The notes under the pieces: model-generated
The model's database searches: none
The model's input: the letters and a program-made list of their open reading frames with translations, nothing else
Told to the model about the DNA's origin: nothing
Made by a program: the position numbers and the translations under genes
DNA from: Desulfosporosinus sp. OT
GTDB lineage: Bacteria; Bacillota; Desulfitobacteriia; Desulfitobacteriales; Desulfitobacteriaceae
Direction of reading: 5' to 3'
Assembly: GCF_000224515.1 (NCBI RefSeq)
Contig: NZ_AGAF01000165.1
Span: 42,472 to 106,471 of the forward strand
DNA length: 64,000 bases
Part shown: positions 54,660 to 63,272 of the stretch, piece by piece
How positions within the stretch are numbered: the first letter of the stretch is position 1
How the letters are laid out: each line of letters opens with the position of its first letter

Positions 54660-54849
54660 CTGTAGCGAGATCGCACTAAAACCCTGTCAGCGACTCAATT
54701 CCAGCTAAACGCGTAAAGAAAACTTGACTGGCGCCCACACACACGAAGACACTGTCTTCGCACGTATTAGCCTTCTTAGCTTTGCGAAGGTGACTGCGCC
54801 TTAGTTACACTGCTATTAACGCGGTCAAGAATGACGGGTATCGCTACAG
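54660..54849. other. Structured element with 9-bp inverted ends, possible ncRNA
   Basis: CTGTAGCGA (54660-54668) and TCGCTACAG (54841-54849) are a perfect inverted pair. Nested inside are CTTGAC/GTCAAG (54723-54728, 54824-54829) and GGCGC/GCGCC (54730-54734, 54796-54800), which enclose two hairpins: CGAAGACA-C-TGTCTTCG (54744-54760) and CCTTC..GAAGG (54771-54790). The whole is richer in GC than its surroundings and has no ORF. It could be an RNA gene, a riboswitch-like leader or a small mobile element; I cannot name it. The flank 54850-54980 has more hairpins (CTCGAAC/GTTCGAG; ATGGT/ACCAT) and no gene. Confidence 0.6.
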
Positions 54850-54980
54850 TCACGGCTCGAACAAGACGTTCGAGATTAGAGTATCACCATAGATGGTTGT
54901 TGCCGTATGACAAGGCACCATGCTGACGAGAAAAAACCGCTGGCCATGAACGTCCTATAAAGTTATGCTTTCTGCCTAGT

Positions 54981-55014
54981 ATAAAAGCAGGGCTGAAAGC
55001 AGTGCCTTCAGCCC
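54981..55014 (-). terminator. Terminator of the xdh-selenoprotein operon
   Basis: On the minus strand GGGCTGAA..TTCAGCCC is followed by TGCTTTTATAC, about 25 bases after the stop codon of the selenoprotein gene. Confidence 0.8.
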
Positions 55015-55036
55015 GTCAGGTTGCGTCGAATTCCCA

Positions 55037-55348
55037 TCACTCTACTAACTCCAACCATTTCAAGAATAATAGTTTTCTAAGCTTAATTCCAATTTTCCCG
55101 TGATATCCTTCTTTAATTTTAAGCCTTGGAGAATAAAAGATCTTAATTCCATCTTTTTCTATAACTTCAAATCTGTCTTGTTCCTCAGCAGGGGGCTCTC
55201 CGATAGAGATTTTTGGCACGTAACTACCTGTTACGTTTTCGGTCGAACAAGCTCATCCCCCTAAGGCTGGCTGAATTTTCATGTCAATTATCATCGAACC
55301 CGATTTGAGCTTGATATATTGCCTTGCATCTTCATCAATTATAAACAC
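55037..55348 (-). CDS. Putative selenoprotein, CC/Se-motif family (in-frame TGA)
   Basis: A 103-residue protein if TGA at 55253-55255 encodes selenocysteine. The frame starts at GTG 55348, seven bases after GGGAGG, and reads FIIDEDARQYIKLKSG..ALGG-U-ACSTE.., continuing without interruption to TGA at 55037. Both sides of the TGA fit the small HesB-like CC/Se-motif (seleno)protein family as I recall it: an N-terminal DARQYIKLKSG helix, GG-[C/U]-x-C, then FEVIEKDGIKIFYSP. A hairpin with a GGT-containing loop follows the TGA. The gene starts 60 bases after the molybdenum hydroxylase gene and precedes a terminator. Without Sec insertion only a 31-residue peptide would form. Confidence 0.8.
55219..55235 (-). 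promoter_or_regulatory. SECIS-like hairpin
   Basis: On the minus strand CGTAAC-AGGTA-GTTACG forms a 6-bp stem with a loop containing GGT, about 24 bases after the in-frame TGA. Bacterial SECIS elements are hairpins shortly downstream of the UGA with a G-rich loop (GGU in E. coli fdhF). Confidence 0.65.
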
Positions 55349-55407
55349 AATTATACCTCCCACCAGTCACGGAAATCATCGGTATATAACTCTATAATGA
55401 TTTCTCA

Positions 55408-57687
55408 TTATGATTTTTGCATACCTAAAAATACTTTTTCAGACGTAATGGGTAAATGATTTATTTTAACCCCCACAGCATTATAAACTGCATGGACAAT
55501 GGCTGGCGATGGGGTATTCGCCACCACTTCCCCAATGGATTTAGCCCCGAAAGGACCTGTGGGCTCAAAGCTCTCTTCAAACGCTATCCGAACTTTACCG
55601 ATATCCTTGCGACAGGGAATTTTATACTGCATGAAGGAGTTGGTCGCCATTTTACCTAATTCGTCATATCTTACCTCTTCATAGAGGGCCATTCCAATTC
55701 CTTGGGCAATCCCACCTTCAGCTTGCATCCTTGCTAGGTTCGGGTTAATCACGGTCCCACAATCTACAACCGCAACATAATCGATCAACTCCACTTTTCC
55801 TGTTTCTTGATCGACTTCCACCTCTGCAAAGCCGGCTACATACGGTGGGGGTGAAACTTCACTTCCATGGGTCGCATAGCCCACCAATTGAAGTTTCCCT
55901 GCGCCTAGGATGGTAAGTTCAGCTAGTTTGGCAAGACCAATCTCTTGCTCTCCGCTGACCGAGCGGACAGCCAGTCCATTCATTTCGGCGTCTTCTGGAG
56001 AAACCCCTAGAAACTTCGCTCCCTGCTCCAGTATTTTTTTCTTTAATTCCGTTGCAGCTTTGATGGTCGCTGTGCCTGCAACATAGGTGGTACTGGAGGC
56101 GTAGGACCCTGGATCAAAGGGGGATGTATCGGTATCCCCTGCACTAACAATAATATTCTCCATCGGGATTTCAAGAATCTCAGCGGCCATCTGGCTGAGA
56201 ATGGTATCACATCCCGTCCCCATGTCCGTTGCACCCGTGAGGAGAGTGACATTACCATCATCGTTTAATCTAATTTCAATCGATGCCGTACCGATATTGG
56301 CAATCCCCGAGCCCTGCATGGTGACCGCCATTCCTACAGCTCTAACTTTATTTTGACCTATTTCTCGAGATGGGAATTTGTCCTGCCAGCCTATCAGCTC
56401 TTTGCCTTTTCTGATACACCGATCTAGGGACGTGCTGCCCAGTAAAACACCTTGTCCGGTCAGGAAGGTTTCCCCTTCTTTACTGATATTCTTTAACCGA
56501 ACCTCCGTTGGATCCAACCCTAATTGTTCCGCCAAACTATTAACGGTCGATTCCAAGGCGAAGGTTCCCTGAGTTGCTCCATACCCTCTAAAAGCCCCTG
56601 CGGGCATTTTATTGGTGTACACAGCATTTCCGGTAATTCGAACAGCCCGCGTTTTATTGTAAAGCGGCAGAGTATAATGGCCCACACAACTTAAGACAGT
56701 GGCGGCATGTTCGCCGTACGCTCCTGTATCCGATAAAACCTCCATATCGATCGCTCTAATTAGGCCTTCTCGATCTGCTCCCAGCTTAACCTTCAATCTC
56801 ATGGCATGACGGCTGGTTGTGCAGCTAAAGGTTTCCTTTCTATCATACGTGATAATCGCTGGTTTCCCTGTCTTCAAAGTAACTATAGCCGTGAAGACCT
56901 CTACTGAACCAGTTTGCTTCCCTCCAAAGCCACCACCGATTCTCGGCTTCATCACCCTGATCTTGCTCGCGGGGATCTGCAATGCTCTTGCTAACTGTCT
57001 TCTGATATGAAACGGGATCTGAGTTGAGCTGACCACTACCAGCCTCCCTGTATGATCCAGGTACGTGTAAGCACGGTACGTTTCCATCATGGCATGCGAC
57101 TGAGCTTGGGGATAATAGACACCCTCGACCACTACGTCACAACGCTTAAATTCTTCCTCGACATCTCCCACTTCTTCTGTAAACGAGGAAGCAACATTCT
57201 TTTCCTTTTGTAACCCAATGTCAAAGTTACAAGATAAATCTTCTTCAGGATGAACGACCGTGGAATGTCCCACGGCCTGTTCGAAATCTAAAACAGGTTC
57301 TAACACTTCATAATCCACTTTGATTCTCTTCAGAGCCTGAAACGCTGTCTTCTCATCCACTGCTGCGACAATGGCCACTTCGTCTCCAACATAGCGTACC
57401 ATTTCATCAAGAATCAAACGATCATAGGGCGAGGGCTCGGGATAAGATTGTCCCGCTAAGGTAAATCGTCCGGCTGGAACATCCTTAAAGGTGATAATGC
57501 ATTCTACGCCCTCCATCTTCTCTGCTCGGGATATATCAATCGAATTAATCTTAGCAAAGGCATGCGGGCTTCTTAAAATTTTCACCACTAAAGCATTGGG
57601 TGTTGCTAGATCTTGGGTATATACCGGTTTTCCTGTGGCGATAGCCATTCCATCGATTTTACGAATGCTTTGACCGACACTTTTCAT
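55408..57687 (-). CDS. xdhA: Xanthine-dehydrogenase-type molybdenum subunit
   Basis: A 759-residue large subunit of a molybdenum hydroxylase (xanthine oxidase family). The N-terminal a/b hammerhead domain (1-120) is followed by Moco-binding motifs IGGGFGGK (about 265), PAGAFRGYGA (about 365) and MGTGCDTIL (about 495), and the catalytic glutamate in GAKSIGEV (about 717). The four-gene context with a guanine-type riboswitch, purine importers and adenine deaminase argues for xanthine or another purine as substrate. The gene overlaps the iron-sulfur subunit by four bases. Selenium dependence is suspected from the downstream gene only. Confidence 0.88.
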   Translation of the reverse strand: MKSVGQSIRKIDGMAIATGKPVYTQDLATPNALVVKILRSPHAFAKINSIDISRAEKMEGVECIITFKDVPAGRFTLAGQSYPEPSPYDRLILDEMVRYVGDEVAIVAAVDEKTAFQALKRIKVDYEVLEPVLDFEQAVGHSTVVHPEEDLSCNFDIGLQKEKNVASSFTEEVGDVEEEFKRCDVVVEGVYYPQAQSHAMMETYRAYTYLDHTGRLVVVSSTQIPFHIRRQLARALQIPASKIRVMKPRIGGGFGGKQTGSVEVFTAIVTLKTGKPAIITYDRKETFSCTTSRHAMRLKVKLGADREGLIRAIDMEVLSDTGAYGEHAATVLSCVGHYTLPLYNKTRAVRITGNAVYTNKMPAGAFRGYGATQGTFALESTVNSLAEQLGLDPTEVRLKNISKEGETFLTGQGVLLGSTSLDRCIRKGKELIGWQDKFPSREIGQNKVRAVGMAVTMQGSGIANIGTASIEIRLNDDGNVTLLTGATDMGTGCDTILSQMAAEILEIPMENIIVSAGDTDTSPFDPGSYASSTTYVAGTATIKAATELKKKILEQGAKFLGVSPEDAEMNGLAVRSVSGEQEIGLAKLAELTILGAGKLQLVGYATHGSEVSPPPYVAGFAEVEVDQETGKVELIDYVAVVDCGTVINPNLARMQAEGGIAQGIGMALYEEVRYDELGKMATNSFMQYKIPCRKDIGKVRIAFEESFEPTGPFGAKSIGEVVANTPSPAIVHAVYNAVGVKINHLPITSEKVFLGMQKS

Positions 57688-58139
57688 CCTTCTACCACCC
57701 CCAGATAGGTCTTAACAGCTCTTAGCTGTCCCATATAGCCCGTACAGCGACACAAATTGCCTGTAAGATAGTGGATAATTTCATTTTCTGAAGGATTAAC
57801 CAATTCGTTTTTCATAGCCAACACGTTCATAATAAAGCCCGGACTGCAAAAACCACACTGCTCAGCGCCTTCCGCAGTGAGTATTCGAGCAAATTCCTCT
57901 GCCTCCTTAGGAACACCTTCAATCGTTGTGATTTTTTTACCATGAACTCTTAAGGAAAGGATCGAACACGACAACACTGACTTATCATCAACCCAGACCG
58001 TGCAAAGTCCGCAACAGCTTGTTTCACAAGCCTTCTTAACACTCAGGAATCCGTGGGATCTTAAGGTATCCGCTAGGAATTCGTCCTTTTCTACATCCCA
58101 GGTCACCAATTTATCGTTAATTGTCACTTTGATTTGCAT
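57684..58139 (-). CDS. xdhC: Molybdenum hydroxylase, 2Fe-2S subunit
   Basis: A 151-residue electron-transfer subunit. The N-terminal plant-type 2Fe-2S site is CETSCCGLC (C1, C6 and C9 of the usual pattern plus an extra Cys) with a fourth Cys in VLSCSIL. The C-terminal helical 2Fe-2S site is QCGFCSPGF with LCRCTGY. It overlaps the FAD subunit by 23 bases and the molybdenum subunit by four, a tightly coupled operon. Symbol follows E. coli usage. Confidence 0.9.
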   Translation of the reverse strand: MQIKVTINDKLVTWDVEKDEFLADTLRSHGFLSVKKACETSCCGLCTVWVDDKSVLSCSILSLRVHGKKITTIEGVPKEAEEFARILTAEGAEQCGFCSPGFIMNVLAMKNELVNPSENEIIHYLTGNLCRCTGYMGQLRAVKTYLGVVEG

Positions 58140-58926
58140 GTAGTACCTCCATTATTCCCCTCTTGACGAGCACCTGACAGAGAGCCTTGCGATACTCCGA
58201 TGTCCCTCTCGCATTCGTCCCAAAGGATAACTCTTCTGCTGCCCTCTGCGCCGCACCCTCGATCTCTTCAACACTAAGTTTACCCTTTGATAAAGCTGCA
58301 GAAGCTCTTACCGCTATAGCCGCTTTACTTGGCCTGGCACCTACGACGATTGTCCATTGATCATCCAGCTTGGAAACTGCGACATTTATGACTGCATAAT
58401 CGCTAGCTGATTTCCTTAAATTCAGGTATGCTGCTTTGCGGTTGTTTTTCTTAACCCATACTTTCACTAAAATGTCTTTCTCATGGGGCTTGTTTAGAAA
58501 GTCTACTAAGAGCATTCTCCCCCCCTTATATAACTCAACTTCAGTGTCTAAAGCTAATAAGGCCGTGATTAAATCGGAAAACCCGTATTTAGAATAAACC
58601 GAAGCACCCACGGTAACGCCGTTTCTAAATTGCACTCCGATAATATTATGAACTGATTTAGGAAGCACCCCATTAAAATACTCTCTTAACTGGGTGTGAG
58701 TTTCAATCTCTCTTAAGCTTGTCATGGCTCCAATTTCAATAAAACCAGCCTGCTCCCTAATATAGCTTAGATTCAGGTTAGTCAGGTCAATAGCTGTACC
58801 AATTCGTTTTGAACCCATTTTTAAGAAAGCACAGCCCCCAAGAATTGTATTATTTCGTTTATCAGACAGAATCTGATAAGCTTCTGCTAGGTTGTCGGGT
58901 TGAACTAAATCCACTAATGTAAACAC
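58117..58926 (-). CDS. xdhB: Molybdenum hydroxylase, FAD subunit
   Basis: A 269-residue CO-dehydrogenase-flavoprotein-like subunit. The FAD-binding NTILGGCAFLKMG (about 27-39) and TVGASVYSKYGFSD (about 103-116) motifs are visible. It starts at GTG 58926 after AAGGAGGGG and is the first gene of the operon, preceded by a 380-base leader with a purine riboswitch. It accepts electrons from the iron-sulfur subunit and passes them to NAD or another carrier. Confidence 0.88.
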   Translation of the reverse strand: MFTLVDLVQPDNLAEAYQILSDKRNNTILGGCAFLKMGSKRIGTAIDLTNLNLSYIREQAGFIEIGAMTSLREIETHTQLREYFNGVLPKSVHNIIGVQFRNGVTVGASVYSKYGFSDLITALLALDTEVELYKGGRMLLVDFLNKPHEKDILVKVWVKKNNRKAAYLNLRKSASDYAVINVAVSKLDDQWTIVVGARPSKAAIAVRASAALSKGKLSVEEIEGAAQRAAEELSFGTNARGTSEYRKALCQVLVKRGIMEVLHANQSDN

Positions 58927-58974
58927 CCTAACCCCTCCTTACATATATACTCCAGCAATATCGCGCTAAAAACG

Positions 58975-59030
58975 AAAAACCAAGCGGACAGCCTTCACCT
59001 CAAATGAGTGAGAGAAACCTGCCCGCCTGG
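58975..59030 (-). terminator. Leader terminator of the xdh operon
   Basis: On the minus strand CCAGGCGGGCAG pairs with CTGTCCGCTTGG (with G-U pairs), followed by TTTTTCG. It stands between the riboswitch aptamer and the first gene, so it is the probable expression platform. A weaker AT-rich hairpin lies between (about 59045-59095). Confidence 0.75.
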
Positions 59031-59128
59031 ATTTCAGTCCTTTCGGGGTAATCCAAAAACGAAGTAAAGACTTACTCAAAAAGCCTTTGGATCTGTACCA
59101 CTTGACTCTTAATCTTAGGTACACTTTC

Positions 59129-59196
59129 GCTCATAGTCGGACCATTTACGGCAGTCCGGTAGAAACTTGCAGACCTTATCTCTGCTACTATATGAA
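59129..59196 (-). promoter_or_regulatory. Purine (guanine-class) riboswitch aptamer
   Basis: On the minus strand the three-helix aptamer is clear: P1 TTCATA/TATGAG, P2 GCAGA-GATAAGG-TCTGC, junction AAGTTTCTACC, P3 GGAC-TGCCGTAAATG-GTCC, and closing GACTATG. The residue that pairs with the ligand is C (GACTA, not GATTA), which fits guanine, hypoxanthine or xanthine rather than adenine. The J1/2 segment reads ATAGT where ATAAT is usual. Confidence 0.92.
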
Positions 59197-59310
59197 CATT
59201 AATTTATTTATTCTATCGTGTTTTCATTTTACAAGAAGTTACGACATAGGTCAACACTTTTTCGAACGTTTTCTGCTATTATGACGAAATCGTTCGAAGT
59301 CCCAACGAGT

Positions 59311-59778
59311 TTAGGAGTGCTTATCATTTTTGTTAATTAATGTATAGAGTATCTCCAGTCCTGAAATTATTTTTTCTATATCCTCTTCACTGGCCTCCTT
59401 AAGGATGTCAGCAAAATATTTGTTCATTAACTCTTTCAGAACATTATTTTTTTCAAATTCTGGCGATAACGAAAGCCGCACAATGCGCCGATTATTTTCT
59501 GGAATTTCTCTGATGATTACCCCCTGCCCAACTAGCCGATCCACAATCCCCGAAACGGTACTTTTAGACAGACCCAAATAATCACTTAGTTCATTCAAGG
59601 TTGAAAAAGGGTTCTTGTGCAGTCCATAAATCAGTCCGATTTGAGGACCGGTAAAGCCATATTGCCTGGATTTTTCACACATCTGATTCCTGTAGATTTT
59701 ATGAATAGATTTAAAAAGGAATATAACTCGTTCAGAAGGATTACTCCATAAATCCTGCAAGTCTAGTTTCTGATTCAT
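59311..59778 (-). CDS. MarR-family transcriptional regulator
   Basis: A 155-residue winged-helix repressor: helix-turn-helix TLNELSDYLGLSKSTVSGIVDRLVGQG (about 56-82) and wing REIPENNRRIVRLSL. It overlaps the end of the efflux gene by 38 bases and is the last gene of the operon. It likely controls its own operon through the palindrome at 63052-63066. The ligand is probably the drug or metabolite pumped out. Confidence 0.9.
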   Translation of the reverse strand: MNQKLDLQDLWSNPSERVIFLFKSIHKIYRNQMCEKSRQYGFTGPQIGLIYGLHKNPFSTLNELSDYLGLSKSTVSGIVDRLVGQGVIIREIPENNRRIVRLSLSPEFEKNNVLKELMNKYFADILKEASEEDIEKIISGLEILYTLINKNDKHS

Positions 59779-61366
59779 GTGTTACCTTCTCTCCTACTAA
59801 TCTCTCTAACTCTCGTTTCTTAGTCGTTTTCTTACTGCTCATCATTAGAACTAAGATAACGCCAACCAAAATCGCAGGTACTGTTGACGCAATGGCATAA
59901 CCGATGGCATCCAGATAGGCCTGACCATAAAGCATTCTCCCAATTGTTGATAAGGCCGACCCGTGAGCATTCCCCTGGGATAAGCCAGATTTCATAAAAA
60001 CCCCCTGTAGCACGGTGGTGATATAACTCGACGTATGATTGAACGGAGTTATCTGTTCAGTGAATCTGGCATAGTTAATATTAGACTTATTGGATATTTC
60101 TGAGGTGATAAAGGTTATTGCTAGAGCTTGAATGATACATCGGACGGTGCTGGACAGTGCCGTTCCATTTCCGTACAGATGTCTGGGTATGGCATTCATT
60201 CCAGCCGTAGCTACTGGCATCATTGAAAATCCCAGTCCAATTCCCCTAATTGTAGAAATCAACGTGATAGTCGTTGCTGGCGTATCCATGGTAAACAGCG
60301 ACATTTGGTAGGTTGTTGCGGCGACTAACAAGAGTCCCGGAACCGTTACCACCTTTGCCCCAAACTTGTCAAAAAGAGTGCCACTAATCGGCATCATGAA
60401 CGCGGAAGCAAGTGCCGAGGGAAAAAGTATTAAGCCTGTTTCCATTGCTGTGTATCCTCTTAAATTTTGCAAAAACAAGGGCAAGACATATATGCCGCTC
60501 ATCATAGCCAGCATCGTTACACCTGTAGAAACCTGACTGAGCGAAAAGTCATATATTTTAAACAACCGTAAATCCAGTAAAGGGGCGGGATGCATCAATT
60601 CGTTAACGGTGAATATGAGGAGACTAAAACATCCTAAGGCAAGAATTAGCGGAAATTTAATATCTCCCCAGTCAATAGAACTACCTTCGCCGAGGACATA
60701 CAAAAGGCTGACGATTCCTACAATGACCGAAAAAAATCCAATGTAATCAAAATTACCTTTATAGGGCTTAAGCGTTGTCTCCTTCAGTAAAAGACCCGCA
60801 AAGAAAATACCTACGACGCCTATTGGAACATTAACATAAAAAATAAAGCGCCAATCCATATATTGGATAATGTAGCCACCTAATGTAGGTCCGATGGCGG
60901 GGGCAGACATTGACGCTATACCCCAAAAGCCCAAGGCCTTACCACGTTCACTGATCGAAAATATCTGCATAATGTAGGACATTCCGACAGGCATAATAGC
61001 ACCGCCGCCCACTGCTTGTAAAACTCGGAAGACGACCATAGCATTATTACTCCAAGCAAAGCCGCACAAAAAAGAACCTAAAGTAAAAATTGCCAAGGCA
61101 CCTATGAATAGCTTCTTAATCCCAAACGTATCACTTAGGAACCCTGTAATAGGGATAATTGCTCCCATTGCCAAAGTATATCCAGTTAAAATCCACTTTG
61201 CGGAATCCAAATCTGCTCCGAAAACATTCATCATCTTGGGAAGAGCGATATTTACGATACTGCTGTCCAGCATAACCATAAATGTACCTATCACAACAAC
61301 AAACAAGGCAGACCACTTATAGGCATCGTCACCTGCACTTTCTTGAATGTTATGTTGTTCAGTCAT
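59741..61366 (-). CDS. DHA2-family MFS multidrug exporter, EmrB-like
   Basis: A 14-helix major-facilitator drug:proton antiporter of about 541 residues. The family motif MLDSSIVNIALPKMM and WILTGYTLAMGAIIPITG lie in the first helices, and GFWGIASMSAPAIGPTLGGYI is motif C. I prefer the second ATG (61366), eight bases after GGAGAA. It works with the membrane-fusion protein at 61382-62035 as an EmrAB-like pump. Confidence 0.93.
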   Translation of the reverse strand: MTEQHNIQESAGDDAYKWSALFVVVIGTFMVMLDSSIVNIALPKMMNVFGADLDSAKWILTGYTLAMGAIIPITGFLSDTFGIKKLFIGALAIFTLGSFLCGFAWSNNAMVVFRVLQAVGGGAIMPVGMSYIMQIFSISERGKALGFWGIASMSAPAIGPTLGGYIIQYMDWRFIFYVNVPIGVVGIFFAGLLLKETTLKPYKGNFDYIGFFSVIVGIVSLLYVLGEGSSIDWGDIKFPLILALGCFSLLIFTVNELMHPAPLLDLRLFKIYDFSLSQVSTGVTMLAMMSGIYVLPLFLQNLRGYTAMETGLILFPSALASAFMMPISGTLFDKFGAKVVTVPGLLLVAATTYQMSLFTMDTPATTITLISTIRGIGLGFSMMPVATAGMNAIPRHLYGNGTALSSTVRCIIQALAITFITSEISNKSNINYARFTEQITPFNHTSSYITTVLQGVFMKSGLSQGNAHGSALSTIGRMLYGQAYLDAIGYAIASTVPAILVGVILVLMMSSKKTTKKRELERLVGEKVTHESETRLAGFME

Positions 61367-61381
61367 ATTCATTTCTCCTCA

Positions 61382-62035
61382 TCACTTTATGTGAATATCG
61401 ACGATGGCATTCGTCCCTGGCAGCAAGGTATTATCGCTTTTATCAAACTCGATTTTCACAGGTATTTTCTGAACTACTTTGGTAAATGTTGCACTTGTTG
61501 AAGAAGGAAGTAAAGCAAAGGTAGAATTTGATGCTTGACCTACGTATTTTACTTTGCCAGCGAATTTCTTATTGCCAAATTGGTCAATGGTGATATCTAC
61601 TTTTTGGCCCTGCCTTACACTTCCCAGTTTTGTTTCTTCAATATTAGCCGTGATATACAGCTTATTAGGATCGATCAGCATCGCAACGGTTTGTCCCGGG
61701 GAAATAACCTCGCCAACCGTTCCTTGCTTTTTTATAACAATACCACTGATAGGCGCCCTGAAAACGGATTGGTCTATATTCGTTTCCTCAGGATTACTCA
61801 TTCCCTGGCGACCTAGGATCTGGTCTTTAATAACAGCATCTCCCTCTTCAATATTTAATTCCAAAAGCTTGCCGGAAATCTGCGGACCCACACTTACTAG
61901 GTCACCCATCACTTTTGCATCCTCTGTTGAGACGAAATACGTATTTTCGTACCAATAATACGCTCCAATAGCTGCGAACGCAGCTACCATCATGGCAAGG
62001 ATTATATAGATTATCTTTTTACGTTTTTCGATCAT
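61382..62035 (-). CDS. Membrane-fusion protein, EmrA/HlyD type
   Basis: A 217-residue adaptor with an N-terminal membrane anchor (about 9-28), a short lipoyl/barrel-sandwich domain (PQISGKLLELNIEEGDAV and PISGIVIKKQGTVGEVI) and a beta-barrel domain. The long coiled coil of EmrA is nearly absent, so the protein is short. It partners with the downstream EmrB-like exporter. The gap to the next gene is nine bases. Confidence 0.88.
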   Translation of the reverse strand: MIEKRKKIIYIILAMMVAAFAAIGAYYWYENTYFVSTEDAKVMGDLVSVGPQISGKLLELNIEEGDAVIKDQILGRQGMSNPEETNIDQSVFRAPISGIVIKKQGTVGEVISPGQTVAMLIDPNKLYITANIEETKLGSVRQGQKVDITIDQFGNKKFAGKVKYVGQASNSTFALLPSSTSATFTKVVQKIPVKIEFDKSDNTLLPGTNAIVDIHIK

Positions 62036-62051
62036 TTGATCTCACCTACCC

Positions 62052-63020
62052 TTATTTTTTAAGTCCTATTTCTGCCAGCATTCCAGATTTCAAGACTGAA
62101 TCTGGATTATTTAATTTGATTTTCACCAAAACTGTTCTGCTGCGAGAATCAATTACAGGATCGACAGCAGAGACTTCCCCTAGAAATTCTTTATCCGGAA
62201 CTTCTGATACTTTCACGACAACTGCCTGTCCAGCTTTCACACTGCCAATAAGTCCTGCCGGTAGAGAGGCATTGATGTATATGGAATCAAGATTTACGAC
62301 TGAAACCAGATTTGCTCCAGGAGTAGCCAATTCTCCGACATTGATATTTTTTTCACTAACAGTTCCAGAAACAGGAGAGATGATTGTTCCATAGGCAAGT
62401 TGAGCTTTTGCCAGGTCCAACGCTGCTTGGGCCTGTTTAACCTGGGCTTGCAATACATTTAATGATTCTTGGGTTTCTCCTTTAGTTAAGATATCCAATT
62501 GGTTTTGTGCCGAGTCGTACTGAGCCTGCGCCCCAGCCAACTGCGTCTGAGATGCTTCAAATTGCGATTGTGATATTCCACCAGCAGCCAGAAGTTGTTG
62601 GTTTCGATCAAAATTAGATTTGGTATTTTGATAACTTGTTTTCGCGCTGTCTAAAGCAGCCTGAGCTTGGGCTATCTGCTCAGGTCGCGCTCCTGTCTGC
62701 GCCTTAACCAAATTGGCTTGAGCGGTATTAACTCCCGCTTGAGCCTGAGCTACCTGCGCTTCAATATCTTTCGTGTCCAGCGTAATAATTGGGTCACCCT
62801 TTTTCACAGCAGAACCTACTTCGATAGGGATAGTAGTTACTTTGGCTGGAATCTTAGTCGTAATTACAGCTTTTTCATTGGCGTCAATAATTCCCGCCAT
62901 CACAAAGACCGGCTTACTCGCTTGAACATTGGCAGTTGCTTGCGCCTCTGTTTGGCCTGCCGTACTGCAGCCTGTAAGCCCCACAACCATTGTTAAAATA
63001 ATGACAGCAATTCTTTTCAT
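62052..63020 (-). CDS. RND/HlyD-type adaptor lipoprotein
   Basis: A 322-residue adaptor with a lipoprotein signal (lipobox GLTGC), a barrel-sandwich domain split by a long Ala/Gln-rich coiled coil (about 75-215; QAGVNTAQANLVKAQ, many AQA repeats) and a beta-barrel domain (YGTIISPVSGTVSEKNINVGE). It is the first gene of the operon adaptor-adaptor-exporter-MarR. Two adaptors for one exporter in a Gram-positive-type cell is notable; they may act with different transporters or in series. Confidence 0.88.
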   Translation of the reverse strand: MKRIAVIILTMVVGLTGCSTAGQTEAQATANVQASKPVFVMAGIIDANEKAVITTKIPAKVTTIPIEVGSAVKKGDPIITLDTKDIEAQVAQAQAGVNTAQANLVKAQTGARPEQIAQAQAALDSAKTSYQNTKSNFDRNQQLLAAGGISQSQFEASQTQLAGAQAQYDSAQNQLDILTKGETQESLNVLQAQVKQAQAALDLAKAQLAYGTIISPVSGTVSEKNINVGELATPGANLVSVVNLDSIYINASLPAGLIGSVKAGQAVVVKVSEVPDKEFLGEVSAVDPVIDSRSRTVLVKIKLNNPDSVLKSGMLAEIGLKK

Positions 63021-63051
63021 TACAATCCCCCTTGTGTTTGCTCGATAACCG

Positions 63052-63071
63052 TTCGTACACGTACAATTATA
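63052..63071 (-). promoter_or_regulatory. MarR-type operator at efflux promoter
   Basis: A near-perfect palindrome TTCGTACACGTACAA (63052-63066) abuts a TATAAT box (63066-63071, minus strand), about 32 bases upstream of the first efflux gene. MarR bound here would block transcription. Confidence 0.6.
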
Positions 63072-63272
63072 AAGTATGGTTAAATTTACATCGAAATTTA
63101 TACTCTGTCAATACCTTAATTCAAGGTTTGTTCCATTCAGTTAAGCTTCTCAATCTAAAAGCACAAATTGTGGAACCAGACAAATTATATGCACCATATA
63201 ATAAGATCATATATTGGTATTTAATGAAAAATATAGAAATATTGCAGTAAGCATTATTTAGGAGTGATTAAT

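Noticed and set aside
54850-54980. tRNA-Sec or other tRNA near the selenoprotein gene
   Set aside because: I found no acceptor stem, T-loop GTTCGA context or CCA that fits a tRNA; the GTTCGAG here is part of a simple hairpin.
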